Shown piece by piece: positions 35,036 through 42,042 of a DNA stretch of 42,042 nt. The stretch lies in the NCBI GenBank assembly GCA_025362325.1, contig JANYGO010000366.1, forward strand, positions 1-42,042. Reading direction: 5' to 3'. The notes under the pieces are model-generated. The model worked only from the letters and a program-made list of their open reading frames with translations, searched no databases and was not told the DNA's origin. The position numbers and the translations under genes were made by a program. Source of the stretch: Cyanobacteriota bacterium. GTDB lineage: Bacteria; Cyanobacteriota; Cyanobacteriia; Cyanobacteriales; Microcoleaceae. Position 1 is the first letter of the stretch, and the number at the start of each line of letters is the position of its first letter.

Positions 35036-35917
35036 ATGAAACCACACAGCACTATAGCAACAATCATAACTTGCCACAACCGCAAGCAAAAGACCTTAGC
35101 TAGTCTCGCGGCGCTATTCAATCAAGTGCTGCAAGCAGATGTATTGCTGGTGGTGTATTTAGTGGACGATGCCAGCACTGACGGTACTCCTGAAGCGGTG
35201 CGGGAGACTTATCCGCAGGTTAAGTTGCTAGGTGGAGATGGGAATTTGTTTTGGAATGGGGGGATGCGGCAAGGATTTGCGGCAGCGATGAAGCAGGATT
35301 ATGACTACTATCTCTGGCTCAACGATGATACTGTACTGGAACCGTCGGCTTTGAATACTATGCTGGCTACTTCTGGCAGCTTGGCCGAGCAAGGTAATAC
35401 GCGAGCGATTGCGGTGGGTTCTACTCGCGATGCAGCAACTGGGGCGCTGACTTATGGAGGCTGGCTGCGGACTAGCTGGTGGCATCCTTTGCATTTTCGC
35501 TTGCTGGAACCGATCGCAGAAGCTCAGCAGTGCAGTACGATGAACGGTAACTGTGTTTTGATGCCGCGAGAGGTGGTTAAAGTAGTGGGAAACCTAGACC
35601 CCGCATTTATTCACAGCATGGGCGATATTGACTACGGTTTGCGATCGGTGCAACAAAATTGTACAGTTTGGGTGGTTCCCGGATATGTGGGAACCTGCTC
35701 GACTAACCCGCCCGAGGGTAACTGCTGGGAAGACCCGAACATGAGTTTGCTCGATCGATTTAAAAAGGTACTGCAACCGAAAGGTTATGGGCCAAAAGAG
35801 TCGAAAGTGCTCGTACAGCGCCACACGAATATATTGTGGCCGATATATTGGCTGTTACCGTATGTGAGGTTGATTTTGACCTCAATCCGCCGAGGCCCTG
35901 TAGGGTATCGCGGCTAA
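35036..35917 (+). CDS. Family 2 glycosyltransferase
   Basis: 293 residues with a GT-A fold. ATIITCHNRKQKTLASLAAL begins the domain, VDDASTDGT binds the nucleotide, LWLNDDTVLEP carries the DDT metal motif, and NGNCVLMPREV and MGDIDYGLR are later catalytic-region blocks as in rhamnosyltransferase-like GT2 enzymes. The C-terminal segment (ILWPIYWLLPYVRLIL) is hydrophobic and may bind the membrane. The ATG at 35036 is divergent from the FkbM gene. Confidence 0.9.
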   Translation: MKPHSTIATIITCHNRKQKTLASLAALFNQVLQADVLLVVYLVDDASTDGTPEAVRETYPQVKLLGGDGNLFWNGGMRQGFAAAMKQDYDYYLWLNDDTVLEPSALNTMLATSGSLAEQGNTRAIAVGSTRDAATGALTYGGWLRTSWWHPLHFRLLEPIAEAQQCSTMNGNCVLMPREVVKVVGNLDPAFIHSMGDIDYGLRSVQQNCTVWVVPGYVGTCSTNPPEGNCWEDPNMSLLDRFKKVLQPKGYGPKESKVLVQRHTNILWPIYWLLPYVRLILTSIRRGPVGYRG

Positions 35918-36005
35918 TATTATTTTTGCCAGCACAGGCAATGGGGAAGATTTTTGGCGATACCGCCGGCTTCCTTGTCGTCGCTATAACTAAAAGGTGA
36001 ACCGC

Positions 36006-37157
36006 ATGGATGAACTTCGCATTGCTTGGCTTGTCCCGGAAGTGGAACTGGGAGCTTACTGGCAGCCTGTTTTGAGAGAATTTACGAAATTTTTTAAGCA
36101 TACTGTATTTTATACCGGTCGCGTTTGGCCGGGGTTCGATCCGGCGCTGCCGGGAGCTTCGGCTATTCAGTTGGTGGGAAAGACTAAGTTTATTGAAACG
36201 GAAAAGATAGAAACAGGTTACGATCGCGGTTTTATCGCTGTTTCGCCTAGCATTATCGGTCATTTGCTAAAATTTAGACCTCATGTTGTGTTTCCCCAAG
36301 CTTTTTCTTTGTGGACTGTCTTGGTAATTATGTTTAAACCGCTTTGTCAGTGGCGGGTTGCGATTATTTATGACGGGAGTTCGCCGAATACTGATTTTCG
36401 AGATTCGAGTTTTAGGACGGTGGTAAGGCGGATTTTAGCTCGGTTTGCTGATGCTTTTGTTTCTAACAGTGAAGCTGGAAAGAGGTATTTGGTTGAGGTG
36501 CTGAATGTACCGGAAAATAAGGTTTTTACGAGGACTTATTTGGTGCCGGATGCGGCGGCGCTGCTGAAACAGGCGGCAACTCAAGATTTACCGAGTTTGG
36601 ATTTAAAAAAGCCGGTTTTTTTGTATGTGGGACGGATTACGGCTCGCAAGGGAATTAAGACGCTTTTGGAGGCTTGCGCTGTTCTGGAAAAGCAGGGATA
36701 TTCTGATTATAGTTTATTGATTGTGGGTAAGGGCGATCGCCAGGAGGAATTACAAGCTTTTGTGGCAGAGGCAGGTTTTGCCGATCGGGTAAACTGGGTG
36801 GGATGGGTGGACTACGGCAATCTGGGAGCTTATTTTCAGCTTGCTGATATTTTTGTGTTTCCTACTTTTGAGGATGTTTGGGGTATGGTTGTACCGGAGG
36901 CTATGGTGTTTGGGAAACCGATATTGTGTTCTAACGGTGCGGCTTCTTGCGAGTTAGTTGTGTCTGGGGAAAACGGTTATATTTTCGATCCTAGCAATGC
37001 TAGAGAGTTGGCGGATAAAATGCAAGTTTTTCTGGATAATCCTGATTTAATTGAGTCGATGGGAGAGCGTTCGCGAGAGCTGATTTCTAAAAAAAATCCG
37101 GAGACGGCTGCTAAGGCTTATGTTGAAGTTACTGATTTTTTGATGGGGAAGAGGTGA
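36006..37157 (+). CDS. Family 4 glycosyltransferase
   Basis: About 383 residues; ATG 36006 has AAAAGG 8 nt upstream and is preferred over GTG 35997. N-terminal RIAWLVPEVELGAYW and SNSEAGKRYLVEVLNVPENK are followed by a classic C-terminal donor domain: FLYVGRITARKGIKTLLEA, LLIVGKGDRQEEL and DIFVFPTFEDVWGMVVPEAM, with D-x7-E in place of E-x7-E. NGYIFDPSNARELADKM follows. No membrane segment except a short hydrophobic VLVIMF patch. It adds a sugar in the same pathway; the specificity cannot be read. Confidence 0.9.
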   Translation: MDELRIAWLVPEVELGAYWQPVLREFTKFFKHTVFYTGRVWPGFDPALPGASAIQLVGKTKFIETEKIETGYDRGFIAVSPSIIGHLLKFRPHVVFPQAFSLWTVLVIMFKPLCQWRVAIIYDGSSPNTDFRDSSFRTVVRRILARFADAFVSNSEAGKRYLVEVLNVPENKVFTRTYLVPDAAALLKQAATQDLPSLDLKKPVFLYVGRITARKGIKTLLEACAVLEKQGYSDYSLLIVGKGDRQEELQAFVAEAGFADRVNWVGWVDYGNLGAYFQLADIFVFPTFEDVWGMVVPEAMVFGKPILCSNGAASCELVVSGENGYIFDPSNARELADKMQVFLDNPDLIESMGERSRELISKKNPETAAKAYVEVTDFLMGKR

Positions 37158-37455
37158 AGTTCGGCAACGGATTGTGTAGCGGATGTAACGGATTTCATTC
37201 AGTTGACAGTTGACCGCTCGACAGTTGACAGCACTTGACCTAAAAGTCCGAGGATTGGAGTAATAAATAGTTTTATTTTAATTTCTCGCCTTTAAGGGTG
37301 GAGGCTTTAAACCAATTGTTTCTGGTAACGGATTTAAATTACCAATTACCAATTAGCAATTCCCAATTACCGATTCCCAATTACCAATGCCCGATGCCCT
37401 GCGCGGGCCAATGCCCTGCGCGGGCCAATGCCCAATGCCCAATTACCGATTAGCA
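37158..37455. repeat. Repeat-filled gap before the third GT4 gene
   Basis: About 300 bp of simple repeats: CAGTTGAC repeated three times near 37199-37237, then AATTACC/AATTCCC/AATTAGC heptamer-like runs (about 37336-37388), a 17-bp tandem duplication of CAATGCCCTGCGCGGGC (about 37393-37427) and CAATGCC runs. An open frame from 37387 runs through this into the next gene, but its residues (MPDALRGPMPCAGQ) are only translated repeats. Confidence 0.75.
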
Positions 37456-38685
37456 ATGAAAGTTTTATTATCTGCCTTTGCTTGCGAACCTAATCTCGGC
37501 TCTGAAGAGGGTGTGGGATGGAATACTGTTATCCAATCTGCTAAACATCACGAAAGTTGGGTATTTACACGGACGTTTTGTCGATCGTACATTGAAGCAG
37601 AATTAGAGCGCAATCCTGTGCCAAACCTGCATTTTGTTTATTTCGATCCGTTTGGGTGGAGCGAAGATTGGAAGGGGAAACAGGGATTGCTGCAACTTCA
37701 CTATTATTTGTGGCAAATCTGGGCTTATTTTATTGCTCGAAAGCTCGATCGCGAAATTGGTTTTGACATAGTACATCACGTAACTTATGTCAAGCATTGG
37801 TCTCCAAGTTTCCTAGCATTATTACCACATCCTTTTATTTGGGGGCCTGTGGGGGGTGCAGAAGCAGCACCAAAGCCTTTTTGGCAAGATTTTAGCCGCC
37901 GGGGCAAAATTTACGAAACGCTGCGAGCATTGGCTCAAAGCGTAGGAGAACGCGATCCGTTTGTGGGGCTGACGGCGCGCCGCAGTGCCGTGGCGCTGGC
38001 AACTACGGAAGAAACCGCAGCCAGACTGCGATTTCTCAAAGCAAAAAACGTGAAAATTTTCTCGCAAGTCGGTTTGTCGCAGCAGGAGATTCAGGAATTA
38101 GAGAAATTTCCAACTCCGCCGGAACAGCCTGTTAGATTTATTAGCGTCGGTCGTCTCTTACATTGGAAAGGGGTGCACTTGGGACTCCGTGCATTTGCGG
38201 AGGCTTCGGTAGAACAATCGGAATACTGGATTGTGGGAGATGGCCCGGAAAGGCAGCGTTTAGAAGCTTTGGCGATAGAATTGGGACTGGGAAATCAAGT
38301 ATTTTTTTGGGGGTCTTTACCGCGCACGGAAACTCTTTCTAAAATGGGGGAGTCTCATGTTCTCCTGCACCCGAGTTTGCATGACTCGGGCGGTTTTGTC
38401 TGCACGGAAATGATGGGGGTTGGGCGTCCGACGATTTGTTTGGATTTGGGGGGCCCGGCTACTCAAGTGACTGCTGAAACTGGGATTAAAGTGGTTGCTA
38501 CTGACCCAGTGAGCGCTGTGCAAGGTCTCGCAGAAGCTATAGTGTGTTTAGCTAAGGATGGTGAATTGCGAGATCGCTTGGGTGCAGCAGGTCAAAAGCG
38601 CGTCAGGGAAATCTATGATTGGAATATAAAAGGTCAATTCTTTGCTCAATTGTGCGAAGATGTATGCAAGGGAAAATCAGAATAA
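37456..38685 (+). CDS. Family 4 glycosyltransferase
   Basis: 409 residues from ATG 37456 (MKVLLSAFACEPNLGSEEGV, a common start of one GT4 subgroup). IVHHVTYVKHWSPSFL and PFIWGPVGGAE are typical of its N-terminal domain. The donor domain has FISVGRLLHWKGVHLGLRAF, YWIVGDGPERQRL, then LHPSLHDSGGFVCTEMMG, D-x7-E in place of E-x7-E, and RPTICLDLGGPA. The start is set by family likeness, since upstream DNA is repeats with no recognisable ribosome-binding site. It adds a sugar in the same glycan pathway. Confidence 0.9.
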   Translation: MKVLLSAFACEPNLGSEEGVGWNTVIQSAKHHESWVFTRTFCRSYIEAELERNPVPNLHFVYFDPFGWSEDWKGKQGLLQLHYYLWQIWAYFIARKLDREIGFDIVHHVTYVKHWSPSFLALLPHPFIWGPVGGAEAAPKPFWQDFSRRGKIYETLRALAQSVGERDPFVGLTARRSAVALATTEETAARLRFLKAKNVKIFSQVGLSQQEIQELEKFPTPPEQPVRFISVGRLLHWKGVHLGLRAFAEASVEQSEYWIVGDGPERQRLEALAIELGLGNQVFFWGSLPRTETLSKMGESHVLLHPSLHDSGGFVCTEMMGVGRPTICLDLGGPATQVTAETGIKVVATDPVSAVQGLAEAIVCLAKDGELRDRLGAAGQKRVREIYDWNIKGQFFAQLCEDVCKGKSE

Positions 38686-38744
38686 CTTCTGATTTGTTCG
38701 ATCGCACAAAACAAAGAAAACCATATTTTTTCAGGCGGTGAAAC

Positions 38745-39827
38745 GTGAGCGTTGCAATCATTACTGGCTCGGCAGGATTAATTGGCTCGGAGGCGTGTAA
38801 GTTCTTTGCCAAACAAGGCTTAGACATAGTTGGCATCGACAACAATATGCGCCAGTTCTTTTTTGGTGCCGATGGTTCTACGAACTGGAACCGCCAACAG
38901 CTCGAAAAATCTTTGGGAACCAAGTATTATCACTTAGATGTGGACATTCGCGACTATGAAGCGATTACCAATATCTTTCAGCGGTACGGAGATTCGATCG
39001 AGTTAGTAATTCACACAGCAGCCCAACCGAGCCACGATTGGGCTGCCCGCGCTCCTAAAATAGATTTTACCGTCAACGCCAACGGGACTCTCAATCTTTT
39101 AGAAGTAACTCGCTTGTACTGTCCCAAAGCAGTTTTCATTTTCACTTCTACTAATAAAGTATACGGCGATACGCCCAACAAATTGCCTTTAGTTGAATTA
39201 GAACACAGGTGGGAAATTGAATCTGGTCATACTTACGAAAGCGGCATTCGGGAAGATATGTCTATCGACCAGTGCCTGCACAGTTTGTTTGGGGCTTCTA
39301 AGGTAGCCGCTGATATTTTAGTTCAAGAATACGGTCGATATTTTAATATGAACACCGCTTGTTTTCGCGGCGGCTGCCTGACCGGGCCCAATCACTCGGG
39401 AGCTCAATTGCACGGCTTTCTCGCTTACTTGATGAAGTGCGCCGTGACGGGAACTCCCTATACCGTGTTTGGCTACAAAGGCAAGCAAGTCCGCGATAAC
39501 ATTCACAGCGCTGATTTAATTGCGGCATTTTATGAATTTTATAAAGCTCCCAGAAGTGCCCAAGTTTATAATACAGGAGGAGGCAGGTACAGCAATTGTT
39601 CGATGTTAGAAGCAATTCAGATGTGCGAGGCAATTGCCGAACGCAAATTTAATTGGACTTATGCTGAAGGGAATCGCATGGGCGATCACATTTGGTGGAT
39701 TAGCGACAATTCAAAATTCGCCAGTCACTATCCTGACTGGAAAATGCAATATAACGTTAAACAAATCCTACAGGAGATTTATGATTGTAACCGCGAGCGT
39801 TGGCTCAAAGAGGGCTCGCAGGAGTGA
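38745..39827 (+). CDS. NAD-dependent epimerase/dehydratase (extended SDR)
   Basis: 360 residues starting at GTG 38745, with an AGGCGGTG ribosome-binding stretch. The Rossmann motif GSAGLIG lies at residues 8-14, the acidic VGIDNN binds the ribose, HTAAQPSHD and [10 protein letters not shown] follow, and the family resembles CDP-paratose 2-epimerase/RfbE-like enzymes. The usual catalytic Y-x-x-x-K is F182-G-A-S-K186 here, with Phe for Tyr. Conserved [12 protein letters not shown] and YNTGGG blocks follow. It probably makes a nucleotide sugar for the locus. Its last 66 bp before the stop region are duplicated just upstream of the next gene. Confidence 0.88.
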   Translation: MSVAIITGSAGLIGSEACKFFAKQGLDIVGIDNNMRQFFFGADGSTNWNRQQLEKSLGTKYYHLDVDIRDYEAITNIFQRYGDSIELVIHTAAQPSHDWAARAPKIDFTVNANGTLNLLEVTRLYCPKAVFIFTSTNKVYGDTPNKLPLVELEHRWEIESGHTYESGIREDMSIDQCLHSLFGASKVAADILVQEYGRYFNMNTACFRGGCLTGPNHSGAQLHGFLAYLMKCAVTGTPYTVFGYKGKQVRDNIHSADLIAAFYEFYKAPRSAQVYNTGGGRYSNCSMLEAIQMCEAIAERKFNWTYAEGNRMGDHIWWISDNSKFASHYPDWKMQYNVKQILQEIYDCNRERWLKEGSQE

Positions 39828-39937
39828 GCGGGGATTAAAAACAATTTGTTGGCAATTTTGGTAAACGATTGAATACAACGTTAAACAAATCCTACAGGAG
39901 ATTTATGATTGTAACTGCGAGCGTTGGCTTAAAGAGG
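39748..39937. repeat. 66-bp direct duplication at the epimerase/GT26 junction
   Basis: 39748-39813, inside the epimerase 3' end, and 39872-39937 match with three differences at an exact offset of 124 bp. Both contain AACGTTAAACAAATCCTACA, then GGAGATTTATGATTGTAA and GCGAGCGTTGGCT. The second copy supplies the AAAGAGG just before the start of the GT26 gene. Confidence 0.95.
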
Positions 39938-39943
39938 TCTTCC

Positions 39944-40750
39944 ATGATTGATAAAGGGAAAAAGAATGTACTGGGTATATTAGTAAATGCCGTTAATTAT
40001 GAAGCGGCTGTTAGCAAAATTATTGCGGCAGCCACCGCCGGAAAACCAATGTCAGTTTCGGCTCTAGCGGTTCACGGGGTAATGACTGGGGTGCTTGACA
40101 GCACTCACCGCTATCGGATCAATCACATTGACTTAGTATTGCCAGATGGACAGCCGGTAAGATGGGCGTTAAATTTGCTTTACAATACGGAATTGCCCGA
40201 TCGAGTTTGCGGGCCGAATGCGATGTTACAAATCTGCGAACGCGCCGCCGAAACAGGATTATCTGTCTATTTGTACGGCTCTCAAGCTTCTGTACTGGAG
40301 GCTTTATCTCGCAATCTCTGCGAGCGTTTTCCCAAGTTAATTATTGCGGGAACTCAGCCTTCTAAATTTAGGCACGTTTCACCGCAAGAGAAGCAAGAAA
40401 TTGCCCAGGAAATTCGCAACAGCGGTGCAGCAATTACTTTTGTCGGTTTGGGGTGTCCGCGACAAGAAGTTTGGGCTTACGAATACCGGAACGAGTTATC
40501 AATGCCGCTGATTGCTGTAGGTGCAGCTTACGATTTTCATGCGGGTAATTTGGCTAAATCTCCTGAGTTTTTATCTAAGATAGGTTTGGAATGGCTGTTT
40601 CGGATGGTTAAGGAACCCCGGCGCCTGTGGCAGCGGTATGTTTTGTTGAATCCGCTTTATATCTGGCTGTTTTTGCTGCAAGCTTTCAAAATCAAAGATT
40701 TCGACCCTAAAGACGCCACGCCACCCGTGGAAGAAGTATTGTATGGTTAA
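39944..40750 (+). CDS. WecG/TagA/CpsF-family glycosyltransferase (GT26)
   Basis: About 268 residues from ATG 39944, with AGAGG 6 nt upstream. The open frame extends back to 39869, but those residues come from the duplicated epimerase 3' end. Motifs: NVLGILVNAVNYEAA, then HIDLVLPDGQPVRWA (the D-G-x-x-x/V-x-W active-site region of the family), CERAAETGLSVYLYGSQ, ITFVGLGCPRQEVWA and GLEWLFRMVKEPRRLWQRY. Enzymes of this family add N-acetyl-mannosamine-type or glucose residues to lipid-linked precursors; here the acceptor is unknown. It is the last gene of the plus-strand polysaccharide cluster. Confidence 0.92.
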   Translation: MIDKGKKNVLGILVNAVNYEAAVSKIIAAATAGKPMSVSALAVHGVMTGVLDSTHRYRINHIDLVLPDGQPVRWALNLLYNTELPDRVCGPNAMLQICERAAETGLSVYLYGSQASVLEALSRNLCERFPKLIIAGTQPSKFRHVSPQEKQEIAQEIRNSGAAITFVGLGCPRQEVWAYEYRNELSMPLIAVGAAYDFHAGNLAKSPEFLSKIGLEWLFRMVKEPRRLWQRYVLLNPLYIWLFLLQAFKIKDFDPKDATPPVEEVLYG

Positions 40751-40928
40751 AATTTCTTTCTGCTGTTGTGAATTGTCAGTTTCACAAATAAAAAGCCAAA
40801 AGCCAAAAGTAGAAATAATAATTAATTATTTTGACTTTCGACTTTAAATTTGTGACGATTTAAATCGAGAATTTATGGGTTGTTTTCTGTAAGTTATGTT
40901 TTGCTTGCTTTGTAACTTACTGTCTACG

Positions 40929-41225
40929 TTACTGAGGAAGTGTCAGCCGTCCTTGTTGGATCATTTGGAGAACTTGAGTTCGACAGCCTGCGCAGTCGCA
41001 GCCTAGAGTTATGGTGGCGAGGTTTCCTATTTTGTCCGAGTTGATTTCTGGTAGTGAGGATTGGCTTTCGTCTTGATTTGTTGCTGGATTGACTGCGATT
41101 TCGCCATTGGGTTCAATGGTTGGATTTGGGGAAATTCGGGTGCTAGCATTGGCGGGATTTACCGCTAAGAGCATTAAGGCTACAGAACCGGAGCAGCCTA
41201 ACAAAGTTAGTAGGTTTTTGTTCAC
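40929..41225 (-). CDS. Small secreted protein with a CxCxxC motif
   Basis: 98 residues from GTG 41225 with AGGAAAG 6 nt upstream. A signal peptide is clear: a positive MNKN start, a hydrophobic core, and cleavage likely after NPANAS. The mature part is acidic and Asn/Pro-rich. The end, LGCDCAGCRTQVLQMIQQGRL, has three cysteines in CxCxxC. I do not know its function; metal or heme-related binding is possible but not shown. It stands alone between convergent and divergent neighbours. Confidence 0.75.
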   Translation of the reverse strand: MNKNLLTLLGCSGSVALMLLAVNPANASTRISPNPTIEPNGEIAVNPATNQDESQSSLPEINSDKIGNLATITLGCDCAGCRTQVLQMIQQGRLTLPQ

Positions 41226-41382
41226 GATAACTTTCCTGTAGAAGAGCGGGATTTTAGTTTAACAGATCGATCGATAGATTTGAGGATCTCGCCTAAAATG
41301 TCACTTTGTACTTGAGATTGCTGGTTTGGATTGCCACAAGTTTGGGAATAAGTCTAGTCTAAATTCAGGCTTTGGTATATTT

Positions 41383-41949
41383 GTGAGAAAATTAACAAGA
41401 TTGGAGCCGATCGACCGTGCGGCTGTATCATTGATGCTATTGCTGAGTGTGGCGATCGGGTTTTTGCTGCTGGGGGGCGATCGCTCTTTACCGAAAGTGC
41501 GCGATTTTAGCTGGCAAAACAAAGAGGTACGGGCTAGAGATACGGCTTTTATCCTGACTTTCAGCCGCCCGATGGATCGTGCAAGCGTAGAAGCAAATCT
41601 GCACGTCGAGCCAGCTCTGCCGGGAAAAATTAGTTGGTCGGGGCGGCGGATGGTATATACTTTGATCGCGCCTCCTCAGTACGATCGCACTTATAAAATT
41701 GCATTGCAAAAAGCACGGGAGAAAAGAGGTTCTGACAAACAAGGAAATGCGATCGCACCGTTTGCCAGTCAATTTAACACGCCCGATCGCGCTTTTGTTT
41801 ACACGGGCACAGAAGCCGCAGAAAAAGGGCGGTTAATACTCTACAATCTCACCCGCAAACAAAAAATTATTCTAAGTCCTGAGAATTTAGTTGTTAAAGA
41901 TTATACAGCGGATTCCAGGTTTATGCAGTACAGTAGCAGCAGTTTGTAA
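41383..41949 (+). pseudogene. Membrane-anchored Ig-like (SbsA/Big_5) domain protein, truncated by an insertion sequence
   Basis: From GTG 41383 there is a basic start, one membrane helix (about residues 15-32, SLMLLLSVAIGFLLLGG) and an Ig-like domain with VRARDTAFILTFSRPMDRAS and TYKIALQKA, typical of SbsA/Big_5 domains. The frame then reads LVVKDYTADSRFMQYSSSSL and stops. The last ~15 residues are not family-like and fall in the end of an IS630-like element whose transposase is on the other strand. The gene is therefore probably broken near 41902-41905, at a TATA, with its C-terminal part beyond the window. A TTG at 41326 would lengthen the N-terminus. Confidence 0.65.
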
Positions 41950-42042
41950 ACCAGTTTTTAAAGTGCTTAATATTAACTAAATCAAGCGCAGTAGCTAGTA
42001 AAACGTCAACCATCTTGGTAGTAGTGGGCGAAAACTTACGTA
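41921..42042 (-). mobile_element. IS630-like transposase, C-terminal end (partial, runs off right edge)
   Basis: The minus strand from the window edge to the TAA at 41921 is open, with RKFSPTTTKMVDVLLATA followed by LVNIKHFKNWFTNCCYCTA. The FKNWF-x-C-C-Y-C-T ending resembles the extreme C-terminus of cyanobacterial IS630-family transposases. Only about 40 residues are visible, so the family call is tentative. IS630/Tc1-type elements insert at TA, and a TATA lies at 41902-41905 at the point where the Ig-like protein stops looking normal. Confidence 0.55.

Noticed and set aside
37387..37455. N-terminal extension of the third GT4 (MPDALRGPMPCAG...)
   Set aside because: It is translation of tandem repeats; the family start is at MKVLLSAFACEP.

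Overview
This window looks like chromosomal DNA of a filamentous, oscillatorialean-type cyanobacterium (Microcoleus/Oscillatoria/Phormidium-like; the genus is inference). It has a chlorophyll-pathway methyltransferase (chlM), very frequent GCGATCGC/CGATCG (HIP1-like) octamers inside genes, CHASE3/PAS/GAF histidine kinases with Rcp1- and PilH-like regulators, an NtcA-type site, and many short intergenic repeats of cyanobacterial style. I see no tRNA, rRNA or CRISPR array.

Layout. 1-2167: the 5' part of a large secreted phosphodiesterase with RTX repeats (minus strand, runs off the left edge). 2.4-5.5 kb: housekeeping genes chlM, nagA (minus) and purE (plus). 5.5-10.7 kb: two different ammonium transporters on either side of an SGNH/GDSL hydrolase; an NtcA-like box precedes the second transporter. 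10.7-11.5 kb: a repeat-bounded cassette holding a frameshifted GxxExxY (PD-(D/E)XK-like) gene, next to a shorter internally deleted copy of the same cassette. 11.6-12.8 kb: ispH. 13.1-20.9 kb: signalling block with a CHASE3-PAS kinase and overlapping response regulator, a REC-PAS-PAS-GAF-kinase-REC hybrid, a six-copy 73-75 bp tandem array, a coiled-coil protein of unknown function and a PilH/CheY-like regulator.

21.1-40.8 kb: an exopolysaccharide or O-antigen-like locus of the Wzx/Wzy type. It holds a Wzc-type tyrosine autokinase and a Wza-type export protein (minus strand), and, divergently, a Wzy/WaaL-like polymerase or ligase, two tandem-duplicated Wzx flippases, at least six glycosyltransferases of several folds, an FkbM methyltransferase, an SDR sugar-nucleotide epimerase and a WecG/TagA/CpsF transferase. 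The expected logic is assembly of a repeat unit on a lipid carrier, flipping by Wzx, polymerisation by the Wzy-like protein, and chain-length control and export by Wzc/Wza.

40.9-42.0 kb: a small secreted cysteine-motif protein, then an Ig-like membrane-anchored protein that seems to have been cut by an IS630-family element entering from the right edge.

The most distinctive feature is repeat-driven remodelling: a palindromic repeat inserted in frame in nagA, a repeat-bounded nuclease-like cassette with a deletion derivative, a hairpin-rich minisatellite whose stem shows a compensatory change against a lone copy 3 kb away, heptamer arrays, a 66-bp duplication that gives a glycosyltransferase its ribosome-binding site, and an IS insertion at a TA.
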